A stretch of 64,000 nt of DNA from Thalassotalea nanhaiensis. GTDB taxonomy: Bacteria; Pseudomonadota; Gammaproteobacteria; Enterobacterales; Alteromonadaceae. Made by a program: the position numbers and the translations under genes. The stretch spans positions 310,001-374,000 of the forward strand of contig NZ_CP134146.1 in NCBI RefSeq assembly GCF_031583575.1. The letters run 5' to 3'. Below, one piece after another: positions 1-8,561 of this stretch; position 1 is the first letter of the stretch, and the number at the start of each line of letters is the position of its first letter. Below the pieces are notes generated by a model. It was not told where the DNA came from, searched no databases, and saw only the letters and a list, made by a program, of their open reading frames with translations.

Positions 1-1032
1 GTACCAATGTGGATGTTTCCATTAGCAATTGTATGTGGTAATACCTTTATTTTGAAGCCATCTGAGCGTGATCCAAGTTCAACACTTTATATTGCTCAGT
101 TGTTGAAAGAAGCTGGCCTGCCTGACGGTGTATTAAACGTGATTAACGGTGATAAAGAAGCGGTAGATACGTTATTAACTGATCAGCGGATAAAAGCCGT
201 TAGCTTTGTTGGTTCAACACCAATAGCTGAATACATATACGCAACGGCCAATGCTAATGGCAAACGTTGCCAAGCATTAGGCGGCGCTAAAAATCACGCT
301 ATTGTAATGCCAGACGCCGATATGGATAACGCGGTAAACCAACTTCTTGGTGCAGCCTTTGGTTCATCAGGAGAACGTTGTATGGCGTTATCAGTTGCGG
401 TGGCCGTAGGTGATGAAGCAGGGGACGCATTAGTTGCTAAAATGCAAAATGCCATGACCGGGTTAAGCGTAGGTGCGTACGACAATGCCAGCAATGACTT
501 TGGTCCGGTAATTACTTGTCAGCATAAAGATAAAGTAAATGGTTTCATCAGTAGTGCTGAACAACAAGGTGCCACCATAGTGGTTGATGGTCGAAACCCT
601 GAGGTTGAAGGTTATGATAATGGCTATTTTGTCGGTGCAACATTAATTGATGGTGTTACGCCAGAAATGGATAGTTATAAAGCCGAGATTTTTGGTCCTG
701 TGTTACAAGTTGTGCGGGTTAAAACCATGCAAGAGGCGATGAAATTAATCGACGATCATGAATATGGTAATGGTACCTGTATATTTACTCGTGATGGTGA
801 AGCCGCGCGTTACTTTTCTGATCATATTCAAGTTGGCATGGTTGGTATTAATGTGCCGTTACCTGTGCCAGTGGCTTATCATAGTTTTGGTGGGTGGAAG
901 CGTTCATTATTTGGCGATCTACATGCTTATGGGCCAGATGGCGTACGCTTTTATACTAAACGTAAAACTATCACCCAACGCTGGCCTTCAAGTGGTGTGC
1001 GTGAAGGCGTTTCATTCGCATTTCCAAGCTAA
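1..1032 (+). CDS. mmsA: Methylmalonate-semialdehyde dehydrogenase (CoA-acylating), C-terminal part
   Basis: The frame is open from base 1, so the gene starts before the window; about 343 codons, roughly the last two thirds of a ~500-residue protein, are visible. The aldehyde dehydrogenase nucleophile lies in SSGERCMAL (near visible residue 127), followed by EIFGPVLQVVR and the end RKTITQRWPS, which is typical of the MmsA branch. The family converts methylmalonate or malonate semialdehyde plus CoA and NAD to propionyl- or acetyl-CoA in valine, inositol or beta-alanine breakdown. Beta-alanine type substrates would suit the amine-catabolic neighbours, but the upstream genes are out of view. The GNAT gene follows after 54 bases. 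Confidence 0.88.
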   Translation, partial: VPMWMFPLAIVCGNTFILKPSERDPSSTLYIAQLLKEAGLPDGVLNVINGDKEAVDTLLTDQRIKAVSFVGSTPIAEYIYATANANGKRCQALGGAKNHAIVMPDADMDNAVNQLLGAAFGSSGERCMALSVAVAVGDEAGDALVAKMQNAMTGLSVGAYDNASNDFGPVITCQHKDKVNGFISSAEQQGATIVVDGRNPEVEGYDNGYFVGATLIDGVTPEMDSYKAEIFGPVLQVVRVKTMQEAMKLIDDHEYGNGTCIFTRDGEAARYFSDHIQVGMVGINVPLPVPVAYHSFGGWKRSLFGDLHAYGPDGVRFYTKRKTITQRWPSSGVREGVSFAFPS

Positions 1033-1086
1033 ATAAGCATAATAGACTTAGTCTTAACTACAAAATTCAGTTGCTGAGGGATTAAA

Positions 1087-1548
1087 ATGAACTATCAAAT
1101 AAAACAGGCGGGCGTAGAAGAACATCAACAAATAGCTGTTTTATTTGATCAGTATCGACAATTTTATAAGCAAAAAAGCGATATTAAAGCTGCCGAAGCT
1201 TACTTAAAAGCAAGGTTTGAACAAAAGCAGTCTATTATTTTTCATGCCATCGATAATACGGGTAATAGCCTAGGCTTTACCCAGCTCTATCCCAGTTTTT
1301 GCTCCATAGCACTTAAACCTGTATTCATTCTTTACGATTTATATGTTGTCGAGCAGGCTCGGAAACTTGGTGTGGGGCGTGCATTAATGAATGCTGCAAA
1401 ACACCATGCGATTGAGCATGATGCAGCGCATTTGTCATTAGAAACAGATGTGAGTAATCATCAAGCACAGGCTTTATACGAAAGCTTAGGCTATAAGCAA
1501 GAAGATGAATACTTTAGCTATTATTTAGAGCTAAACAACGAATTATAA
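1087..1548 (+). CDS. GNAT-family N-acetyltransferase
   Basis: 153 residues, the usual size of a single GNAT domain. Motif A of the acetyl-CoA fold is visible as YVVEQARKLGVGRALMNAA (residues ~94-112), and the end LYESLGYKQEDEYFSYYLEL is the common C-terminal strand of small GNATs. A clear GAGGG ribosome site stands 7 bases before ATG. Substrate unknown: these enzymes move acetyl from acetyl-CoA to an amine, so a polyamine or amino-acid substrate is possible in this neighbourhood but not shown. It could be co-transcribed with the dehydrogenase upstream and the membrane protein downstream (35-base gap). Confidence 0.85.
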   Translation: MNYQIKQAGVEEHQQIAVLFDQYRQFYKQKSDIKAAEAYLKARFEQKQSIIFHAIDNTGNSLGFTQLYPSFCSIALKPVFILYDLYVVEQARKLGVGRALMNAAKHHAIEHDAAHLSLETDVSNHQAQALYESLGYKQEDEYFSYYLELNNEL

Positions 1549-1583
1549 ATAACAGCCACAACAACAATAAAAACAACGTTACT

Positions 1584-2459
1584 ATGACTATATCTGCAAA
1601 CCTAAGAAATATTGTTACTAAACTCAGCGTGTTTCAACTGTTCAAATATTCGGTTTATATCCTACTGTCGATGAACATTTACTTTTTTTTCGTTGAAGAT
1701 TATAGCGCCAGTTCCCAAACTTTTGCGCAAGGTGTATCTGGCTTGCAAGTGATTGAAGCCTTCACTGCAACAATAGATACCGCCGCTTGGGTAGTTCTAT
1801 TGTTGCTATTCGAACTTGAAACCTACGTGCTTGATGATGAGAAGATAACTGGCTGGGTAAAGTACAGCATTAACACGACTCAAGCATTGTGTTATTTGAT
1901 CATAGTTTCTTCTTTTTATGGTTACATTGCTAAATACAATATGCTGCACAGCATTAGTCCATTTATCATCGATGATGTGTGCAGTTTGGTCGGCAGTACG
2001 TTTACTTATCTAAGGGACATAGACGATTATGTGCCGTTAACCCATGAAGCCTGCGCAACGTTTTCCAACCAGCCGTTGTTGCAAATAAACGGCACAGAAA
2101 TTATTGCCGACCAATACCATTTAACTGAAGCTCATCGTTTATCCACGGTAGAAGTCGTGAATTCTGCAACCTGGTTGCTAGTAGTGATAATTCTTGAAAT
2201 AGAAGTGTACTTACAATTAAAGGGTAAATTGACTGACCGCCGTTTGTTTATGCATAAACTGATAAAAACAGTACTGTATTCAACATTATTTGTCGCCGCA
2301 GCTTATTGGGGTGTTAAAGGTGGCTTTATTGATTTCTGGGATGCATTTTTATGGCTGGTGGCGTTTATATTTATTGAGTTAAATATATTTCAATGGAATG
2401 CTGAAACAAAAGAACATAGTGATAAGCAAGCGATAAACGTGAATGAGGCTACTGGATGA
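1584..2459 (+). CDS. Multi-pass membrane protein, paralogue 1 of 3 (unrecognised family)
   Basis: 291 residues with about six hydrophobic segments. I do not recognise the family. Two related proteins sit at 20900-21769 and 37552-38400. Shared landmarks are an early segment with ATIDTAAW followed by LLLLFELETY (residues ~60-85), a central soluble loop holding two cysteines (DVCSL and EACAT), a second AxW...ExEVY segment, and a final YWG...FWDAFLWLVAFIFIELN segment. The acidic ELE or IEL triplets inside hydrophobic stretches recur three times, so an internal duplication is likely. No clear Shine-Dalgarno precedes the ATG. Its stop overlaps the next gene's start as ATGA, so the two are translationally coupled. 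Function unknown; a channel, sensor or subunit role is possible. Confidence 0.8.
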   Translation: MTISANLRNIVTKLSVFQLFKYSVYILLSMNIYFFFVEDYSASSQTFAQGVSGLQVIEAFTATIDTAAWVVLLLLFELETYVLDDEKITGWVKYSINTTQALCYLIIVSSFYGYIAKYNMLHSISPFIIDDVCSLVGSTFTYLRDIDDYVPLTHEACATFSNQPLLQINGTEIIADQYHLTEAHRLSTVEVVNSATWLLVVIILEIEVYLQLKGKLTDRRLFMHKLIKTVLYSTLFVAAAYWGVKGGFIDFWDAFLWLVAFIFIELNIFQWNAETKEHSDKQAINVNEATG

Positions 2460-3676
2460 AAACCATAACCAGTAAGCCAAGCTATATTATCGATAAGCCT
2501 CTTAACATAGGCCAACATAATTGGGATCAACCTGAGCACCTAGCGATTGGCCAATTGTCCATGGAAAAGTTGTTTAAAACGGTGGAAATAGAATGCTCTA
2601 CAACAATTGAGTTGCCTAGCAGTAAGCAACGATTGCACGTTGAGCAAATGCAATTTTCTGATCCGTTGATGCAAGACCGTATGATTTCGGGTGAACAGTT
2701 ACTCAATCGCCGTATTTTTAATGACGGTTTATTGGTTATGCACAACGGTGAAGTTTTGCATGAATCATATCGTAACGGTATGACAGATAGTGACCGTCAT
2801 GTGATCCACTCATGTACTAAGTCGTTGTGTGCAATGCAAGTTGCTATAGCAATTAGTCAAGGCCTCTTAGACCCCACTGCAAATCTAACGTTTTATTTAC
2901 CAGAATTTGCCCAGCACAAAGCTTGGCAGGGGGTTACCTTACAACATGTACTTGATATGCAAGCGGGTATTGAATATGACGAAGACTATACCAACCCCGA
3001 TGCACACTATTGGAGTTATGCGCGAGCTGCGGGGTATTACCCACCAAAAGCAGGCGAGCAAGCTATTGGTGCAAAAGCCTGGGCATTAAAAAACCTGAAC
3101 AAACGCGAACATACTCCCGGTAGCCATTTTGTTTATAACTCTTGTTTGGCAAACGTACTGGGTATGGTACTTGAAAAAGTGTATCAACAAGACTTAGCTG
3201 AAATCTTTGAAAATATTTTGTACCAACATTCTGGTGCAGAAGCGTCGGCTTATTTTAATACTGATCCACAGGGGTTTCCAATAACTGAAGGTCAGTTTAA
3301 CCTTAGGCTTCGTGACTTTGCCCGCATCTCGTCAATCATGCTTAATCAGGGCAAAAACCTGGACGGTAAGCAAGTTGTTCCGGTTGAATTTATTGAGCAA
3401 CTGGTGGTGCCGAATAAAGCGTATCAGCAAGCCTATCAAGCAAGTCATCGAGATAGCATCTTCCCACAAGGCCAGTATAAAAATCAGTTTTGGGTATTAG
3501 AGCCACAGCAACAACAATTTACCATGCTGGGGATTCATGGCCAGTTTGCCTGGTTTGATTTATCGCGAAATTTGATGATAGTTGGCATGGGATCGTACCC
3601 AGTGCAAGATGGCGATTTAATGATGAAATGCTTGAATACGCTGTGGCAAACTATCGCAACAGAAGTCGCTGAATAA
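2456..3676 (+). CDS. Serine hydrolase of the class C beta-lactamase / NylB-like family
   Basis: 406 residues. The catalytic pair of the family is visible: SCTK (Ser119 and Lys122) and the YNS motif (Tyr227). The layout resembles 6-aminohexanoate-dimer hydrolase and related esterase/amidase proteins rather than true beta-lactamases. No signal peptide is evident, so it is probably cytoplasmic and could cleave an amide or ester of an amine compound; that substrate guess comes only from context. Start ATG overlaps the upstream membrane-protein stop (ATGA), which implies coupled expression. It ends convergently with the GNAT gene at 3730. Confidence 0.85.
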   Translation: MKTITSKPSYIIDKPLNIGQHNWDQPEHLAIGQLSMEKLFKTVEIECSTTIELPSSKQRLHVEQMQFSDPLMQDRMISGEQLLNRRIFNDGLLVMHNGEVLHESYRNGMTDSDRHVIHSCTKSLCAMQVAIAISQGLLDPTANLTFYLPEFAQHKAWQGVTLQHVLDMQAGIEYDEDYTNPDAHYWSYARAAGYYPPKAGEQAIGAKAWALKNLNKREHTPGSHFVYNSCLANVLGMVLEKVYQQDLAEIFENILYQHSGAEASAYFNTDPQGFPITEGQFNLRLRDFARISSIMLNQGKNLDGKQVVPVEFIEQLVVPNKAYQQAYQASHRDSIFPQGQYKNQFWVLEPQQQQFTMLGIHGQFAWFDLSRNLMIVGMGSYPVQDGDLMMKCLNTLWQTIATEVAE

Positions 3677-3729
3677 TTGGCTACTTAGCATACTTATAGC
3701 CGCAGGTGTTGAGGCAAAGTTGTATGTTA

Positions 3730-4179
3730 TCAGCTAATTAATCGCTTTTTCATATAGACTCTATTGTAACCATGTTCGGTTATCTGATGAGAAATACAGT
3801 AACCAAAGTGTTTATACAGTGAGATATTTTCAACCATACTTTCATGAGTATATAACTCAATGAATTCATGGCCTGTTGTTGTTGCTATCGACTCTGCTAG
3901 GTTAAGCAAAGATTTACCAAAACCTTTACCCTGAGAGTTTTTATGTATGGCTATATTTTCAATAAAAAGTTGATTGTTTGACTCAATTAATACCAAAACT
4001 CCTACAACAACCGAACCATCAGTTACAACATAAACGGTATGTTCATCAATTGCTTGTTGATAGTTAGCAAGCATAGGCGCCGGTTTTTTACCTATGCGTT
4101 CAATATAATGAAAGTAAGACGAGTTTACGCAGGCTACTATCTCTTCAATATCTAATTTATTTGCCCTTCTTATCTTCAA
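3730..4179 (-). CDS. GNAT-family N-acetyltransferase
   Basis: 149 residues. The acetyl-CoA binding motif reads NSQGKGFGKSLLNLAE (residues ~82-97), followed by ELYTHESMVENISLYKHFGY, a typical GNAT ending. The only usable start is TTG at 4179 (an in-frame TAG lies two codons upstream), with AGG about 9 bases before it. Substrate unknown. It lies downstream of the folate operon on the same strand but 70 bases beyond it, so linkage to that operon is uncertain. Confidence 0.82.
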   Translation of the reverse strand: MKIRRANKLDIEEIVACVNSSYFHYIERIGKKPAPMLANYQQAIDEHTVYVVTDGSVVVGVLVLIESNNQLFIENIAIHKNSQGKGFGKSLLNLAESIATTTGHEFIELYTHESMVENISLYKHFGYCISHQITEHGYNRVYMKKRLIS

Positions 4180-4248
4180 GCCACACTACCTAGTAAAACG
4201 ACTAGCTGCCAAACAGTCAGCGGTGAAAACATTATGATAGGTTTACCT

Positions 4249-5187
4249 TTAAAGGACAAAGCGGTCTCCTTCTGTCGCAATATTAAACCCTGCAGACTTT
4301 ACCTTACTACTTTCTGGGCTATCTGGATTCAGTAACGGATTAGTGTGATTCATATGAATAAACCATACCTTTTTACGTTCGGCTAAAGGAAGGTGCTTCA
4401 ACGTTTCCATCGTTTCAGTAACAAAAGGATGCGGTATCATAGACATGTCGCGACCTGGCAATTCTCCATCAGCAAAAAAAGCTGCATCAAGCAGGGCATA
4501 ATCTACTGTTTTCACAAGCTCAGATATATTCGTTTTCCATTGGTGCCATTTGTTAATATCTGGGATAAATATGGCTGTTTTATTAGGTCCTGTCACTTGA
4601 TAGCCCACTGTTTCAGAATATTCATCTCGGTGCGGCACTAAAAAAGGCGTAACTTTAAGGTTGCCCAGATTCTGTTCTACTTTGTCCTGCAAGGGTACTA
4701 AAGCAATATTTTTATATGTGATCAATTGACTCCAAGGCCCATTTGATTGCAAAAACTGGGTCATTCTCGGCATCGAAAAAACAGGAATATTTGATGCTCC
4801 CATCGATTCATGGCCCAAAAACATCAATCCTGAATAGTGGCCAATATGTGCATGAGTAAGAAATATCCCTGAAAAGTCGAAACGCTGCGAAGGTGCTTCT
4901 CGCTCAAGCCCATAGAGCTGTGCGGGGAAGTTAGGTGTTGCTTCAAACATGTATTTTTTATTTGCCAAAGTGTCTATAAGCCCCAGTGAAACAGCACCTC
5001 GTCTGAGACGTGAATCTTCCCACCCAGGCAAGCAATGTGCTTCGTAGCAGCCAGCCTGTGGATACCCTGCATCTTGGACAACACCTAGAACATATAAATA
5101 AGGGTTTTTAGTCTCGGCGAACGCTGAAAAACTACCTAGCAAACAAAAGCTCAGCAGAATAATGACCTTTAATGAATGTAACTTCAT
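4249..5187 (-). CDS. Secreted metallo-beta-lactamase-fold hydrolase, PqqB-like
   Basis: 312 residues from the ATG at 5187, which gives a clean signal peptide (LKVIILLSFCLLGSFSAFA) and an AGGAG site 12 bases upstream; a TTG 18 codons earlier opens the frame but would bury the signal. The zinc motif reads THAHIGHYSG (His112, His114, His117): the aspartate of the usual HxHxDH is replaced by glycine, so the second metal site may be altered. The early DAGYPQAGC stretch recalls PqqB, the pyrroloquinoline-quinone accessory protein, but no other pqq gene is here. Probably periplasmic. Last gene of the purU operon; function unknown. Confidence 0.8.
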   Translation of the reverse strand: MKLHSLKVIILLSFCLLGSFSAFAETKNPYLYVLGVVQDAGYPQAGCYEAHCLPGWEDSRLRRGAVSLGLIDTLANKKYMFEATPNFPAQLYGLEREAPSQRFDFSGIFLTHAHIGHYSGLMFLGHESMGASNIPVFSMPRMTQFLQSNGPWSQLITYKNIALVPLQDKVEQNLGNLKVTPFLVPHRDEYSETVGYQVTGPNKTAIFIPDINKWHQWKTNISELVKTVDYALLDAAFFADGELPGRDMSMIPHPFVTETMETLKHLPLAERKKVWFIHMNHTNPLLNPDSPESSKVKSAGFNIATEGDRFVL

Positions 5188-5237
5188 ACTGCTTGCAAAC
5201 TCCTGATTATTATTTTTTGGATGGATAGTTATATCAC

Positions 5238-5678
5238 TCAAGAATGGTCAATATGTATATCATTAGGGAATGGTTTACCCTTGTCTGTTTCTAATACTTC
5301 TTTCAGACTCAGTAAAAATACAGCCCACTTGGTACTACAATGAGCCATGAAATTACTTTGTTCTTTCCAGTTCGAGTGAGTAAATCTTACAAAGGTTTGG
5401 TCGCCTTCAACCCTTAGTTGAAAAGATATGTTTGTTCCCATCCATGCCTCAGGTATGTTTCCGACATGTTTCCAGATAACACTTTTATTTGGGGTTAACT
5501 GCGTCACAGCAAAGTCAGGGCCACCCCCATTAAAGCGAAATTTAATTATTGAGCCCACACTACCTGCGCCAGATACATCATTTGTCCACCATTGCGAAAG
5601 ACCGCTATTGGTAGTTAACAATTCGTAGATTGCTTCAGGTGTCGCTTTAATGCCAACTTGATGATTTATATCACTCAT
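5238..5678 (-). CDS. SRPBCC (AHSA1/START-like) domain protein
   Basis: 146 residues from ATG at 5678 (MSDINHQVGIKATPEAIYELL); the longer open frame upstream lacks a plausible start. The domain begins with the usual IKATPEAIYELLT and continues with LSQWWTNDVSGAG and a C-terminal helix, as in AHSA1-type proteins that form a hydrophobic cavity for small ligands. It is 59 bases after the GcvT-like gene and ends 50 bases before the metallo-beta-lactamase-fold gene, so it is probably in the same operon. Ligand unknown. Confidence 0.82.
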   Translation of the reverse strand: MSDINHQVGIKATPEAIYELLTTNSGLSQWWTNDVSGAGSVGSIIKFRFNGGGPDFAVTQLTPNKSVIWKHVGNIPEAWMGTNISFQLRVEGDQTFVRFTHSNWKEQSNFMAHCSTKWAVFLLSLKEVLETDKGKPFPNDIHIDHS

Positions 5679-5737
5679 AACATTAAACTTTAGCTCAATA
5701 GCACTATAACGTCTATCTGAGGATATATAGCCCTTTG

Positions 5738-6976
5738 TTAACAGTCTGGTGGTGGAGTTTGTTTTGCACGTTCTGGCTTCCAAAATGGCCCTATGTGTTG
5801 TTCACATTTAGCCACTTTATGATGCCAACGCATTTCTTTTTGATAGTATATTTCAGTCCAAATATCGCCTTTTAAGCTCGCTCTTTTAATAAACGCATAG
5901 GCAATGTTCTGTTTTAACGCCGAAGACCAAGCCGCGGATGTAACAAAGCCGATTTCTTTATTACAACTTTTGTCAGAATACAAAATGCTGCCATCTGCAG
6001 GTTTATTGCCTTCGATATCAAGTTTGATTAATTTATAAGTAGAGCCTTTTTCCTTTTCTTTTAACAGTGCTTCTCGACCATTAAAGTTGCCTTTTTTAAA
6101 GCTTACTATCCAATCTAAGCTTAGCTCAAACGGTGACTGATCATAGCCTAAATTAACCGTGTGCAGGGCACCATGAAATTCAAGCTCGGGTAAAATAAAG
6201 CCAGCTTCCAGTCGCGCTAATCCAAGAGAATCATCGCCAAGTGGCTGAATTCCATAAATTTTTCCTGTGCTAAATAACGCGTCCCATAAAGCAATAGCAT
6301 CTGTTGGCTCTACCCATAACTCATAACCTAAATCTCCGGTAAAACCAGTACGAGAGATCATAAGTTCGATACTTCCTGTATCTGTTGCCAGGGTGAATTG
6401 GCCAATATCAAACGGCTTTAATAACTCAACGCCATTGATGTTTAGTGCTTTGAGCAACGCACAAGATGTAGGTCCTTGCAATGCCAGTCCTGCAATATTA
6501 TGGCTTTCATCGGTGATCTCAATATCATCAAAGCCAACAGCGCTTAAACAAAACCAATCCATGCCCGGCTCTGCACAAAAGATAATGAATTCATCTTCAC
6601 TTAAACGAAATAGGGTACCGTCGTCAATCACTCGGCCGTTGTCGGTACACCACACATTGTAAGCTACACGGTTTATGCCTTGTTTTGTTACGTCTCTGGT
6701 GACCATACGATTAAGCATGCGTTCAGTGTCTTTACCTTTAATACGGTATTTACACATAGGTGTACAGTCAAATACGCCACAGGTATTACGGGTAGCCATA
6801 TATTCGGTATGAGCATCAAAATAGTAAGCTGGCGTGCGGTAGCCATTCCAATCAATCCAAGATTCAGAAAGATTCATAGCACTAATGCGCGGGTCAAATG
6901 GCGAGCGCCGTTTGGTCATTTTAATATGATTTATGTCACTGGCTGTTTTCATTGTTTTCGCCGTTTTAGAATTCAT
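5738..6976 (-). CDS. GcvT-like folate-dependent aminomethyltransferase / demethylase, copy 1
   Basis: 412 residues. The fold of the glycine-cleavage T protein family runs from about residue 40 (WIDWNGYRTPAYYF) through GVFDCTPMCKYRIKGKD, the GLALQGP segment and RTGFTGDLGYELWV (~210-225), to the C-terminal barrel with a KEIGFVTSAAWS stretch. The family transfers a methyl or methylene group from a bound substrate to tetrahydrofolate. No gcvH or gcvP is near, so a glycine-cleavage role is unlikely; pairing with flavoproteins and PurU points to N- (or S-) demethylation. AGAGG lies 9 bases before the ATG and the gene overlaps the upstream flavoprotein by 11 bases. A second copy is at 31593-32792. 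Confidence 0.82.
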   Translation of the reverse strand: MNSKTAKTMKTASDINHIKMTKRRSPFDPRISAMNLSESWIDWNGYRTPAYYFDAHTEYMATRNTCGVFDCTPMCKYRIKGKDTERMLNRMVTRDVTKQGINRVAYNVWCTDNGRVIDDGTLFRLSEDEFIIFCAEPGMDWFCLSAVGFDDIEITDESHNIAGLALQGPTSCALLKALNINGVELLKPFDIGQFTLATDTGSIELMISRTGFTGDLGYELWVEPTDAIALWDALFSTGKIYGIQPLGDDSLGLARLEAGFILPELEFHGALHTVNLGYDQSPFELSLDWIVSFKKGNFNGREALLKEKEKGSTYKLIKLDIEGNKPADGSILYSDKSCNKEIGFVTSAAWSSALKQNIAYAFIKRASLKGDIWTEIYYQKEMRWHHKVAKCEQHIGPFWKPERAKQTPPPDC

Positions 6977-8561
6977 TGCTTAATACCTCTTTTGCGGCGT
7001 TACTGCCTGCTGCGCCCATAATGCCACCGCCAGGATGTGCTCCAGCGCCACATAAATAAAACCCTGGTATAGGTGTTTTATATTGAGCCGTGCCATAGGT
7101 AGGACGATTCATCCACCATTGGTCAATGGCCAGTTCGCCGTGGTGCCAATGGCCACCATCAACGTTAAATTGCTGTTCTAAATCGGCCGGTGTTAACAAT
7201 TCGCTGGCAACGATGCAGTCATCAATATTTGGCGCGTATTGTCTTAAAACTTGCATGACGTTAGTCAGGAGTTGCGCTTTATTTTCTTGCCATCCGCCTT
7301 TAACCGTATGTGGCACATATTGAATATTCACCGACATAACGTGTTGACCGTTTGGCGCTAGGCTGCCATCAACCATTGAAGGGATCAGCACTTCCAGTGC
7401 TGGATGTTCGGGTATTTCACCATATTTAGCATAATCAAAGGCATTTTCAATGTAGCCCATTGAAGGGGTAATTAATAATCGCGCATCTGGCGTGGTAACA
7501 CCGGTGAACGTTGGCAATTGATTTAATGCAATATGTAATTTAGCCACCATGCCCTTATTACGAATGCGATTAATACGATGGGTAAATTGAATTTGTAAAT
7601 GCTCAGCACCAAGTAAGTGTAAGAAACTGGTTTTTGCACCGGCATTAGAAATGACCACATTCGCAGCTACGTGTTGACCCGATGCTAATTCAACACCAGT
7701 AACTTTATGATCTACCACTGATACTTTAGCCACCGGCGAATCACAAATGATATCAACTCCGTTTGCTGTACAGGCTTTTGCCATAGCTTGGGTTAAGCCC
7801 CCCATACCGCCTTTAGGTAATGGCATTTGTGCTGATAAATAACCTTTGCCATTAATATCACCAGAGCTTCGATACCATAGGTTTAATAGCGCGTTATTCG
7901 GTGATCGCGGTGCAAGTTTATTACCAATATTAATGTCCCAGCTCAACGCGGCTTTTAATAACGGGTTAGTGAAAAACTCATCCATTAAATCTTGAGCGGG
8001 CAGGGCGAAAATTCGGGTGAATTCACGCATATCGGTTTTCCCCAACGCTTTTATACGTAAGGCAAATTGGCCTAAGGTTAGGTTTTGCTGCAAATCTTTA
8101 ACGCCAATTCTTGGTGGCATTTTATGCCAAAATGGTAACAGGGTTTTGCTGTATTTAGTCATTAAAGCGGTATAGGCTTGGTAAGCACTTTGCTCTTCGC
8201 TCGTTATGCCTTCAACGCCATCGGCCGACAGTGTAATATGTTCACCGTTATTATTCGCCGCTTGTGGGTCGTCTAACACTATGGTGTTTATTGATTGCTT
8301 CGCCCAACTAAAGCCAAATTTTTCGAGCTGCATATCTTTCAGTAACTGCTGATTCATTTGTGGCATTAAGTGCGCCACTGAGGCATTAAAACCTGGGCTA
8401 AACTCACGTGTAGCGGCTAAGCCACCAACCTGATTATTCGCCTCTAACACTAATACGCTTTTGCCTTTATCAGCTAGTTTGTAAGCACACACTAAGCCGT
8501 TGTGGCCTGCACCTATAACGATTGCATCATAATGTTTTTTCATTGTTATTGTTTTACTCAT
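6966..8561 (-). CDS. FAD-dependent oxidoreductase, phytoene-dehydrogenase/PYROXD2-like, copy 1
   Basis: 531 residues from the third of three consecutive ATGs, 8 bases after GAGGA. The dinucleotide-binding motif AIVIGAGHNGLVCAYKLADKG is at the N terminus and the C-terminal FAD segment reads YLCGAGAHPGGGIMGAAGSNAA. This superfamily also contains amine oxidases and carotenoid desaturases; no carotenoid genes are nearby, so an amine-type substrate is inferred. It overlaps the upstream paralogue (8554-10185) by 8 bases and the downstream GcvT-like gene by 11, which implies tight translational coupling, possibly a two-subunit enzyme. Confidence 0.85.
   Translation of the reverse strand: MSKTITMKKHYDAIVIGAGHNGLVCAYKLADKGKSVLVLEANNQVGGLAATREFSPGFNASVAHLMPQMNQQLLKDMQLEKFGFSWAKQSINTIVLDDPQAANNNGEHITLSADGVEGITSEEQSAYQAYTALMTKYSKTLLPFWHKMPPRIGVKDLQQNLTLGQFALRIKALGKTDMREFTRIFALPAQDLMDEFFTNPLLKAALSWDINIGNKLAPRSPNNALLNLWYRSSGDINGKGYLSAQMPLPKGGMGGLTQAMAKACTANGVDIICDSPVAKVSVVDHKVTGVELASGQHVAANVVISNAGAKTSFLHLLGAEHLQIQFTHRINRIRNKGMVAKLHIALNQLPTFTGVTTPDARLLITPSMGYIENAFDYAKYGEIPEHPALEVLIPSMVDGSLAPNGQHVMSVNIQYVPHTVKGGWQENKAQLLTNVMQVLRQYAPNIDDCIVASELLTPADLEQQFNVDGGHWHHGELAIDQWWMNRPTYGTAQYKTPIPGFYLCGAGAHPGGGIMGAAGSNAAKEVLSNEF

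Noticed and set aside
294-494. Opposite-strand and alternate-frame small open frames lying inside larger genes
   Set aside because: They are shadows of well-supported coding regions, without ribosome sites or recognisable products.
4249-5187. True PqqB in a PQQ pathway
   Set aside because: No pqqA, C, D or E nearby, and the protein has a signal peptide, unlike cytoplasmic PqqB.
5679-5783. N-terminal extension of the SRPBCC gene
   Set aside because: It lacks domain character and overlaps the GcvT-like 3' end; the domain starts exactly at the ATG at 5678.
5738-6976. Glycine cleavage T protein or DMSP demethylase (DmdA)
   Set aside because: No gcvH or gcvP is nearby, which weakens a GcvT role, and I could see no feature that singles out DmdA. 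Left as GcvT-like; a phylogeny with DmdA, GcvT and dimethylglycine dehydrogenase would settle it.
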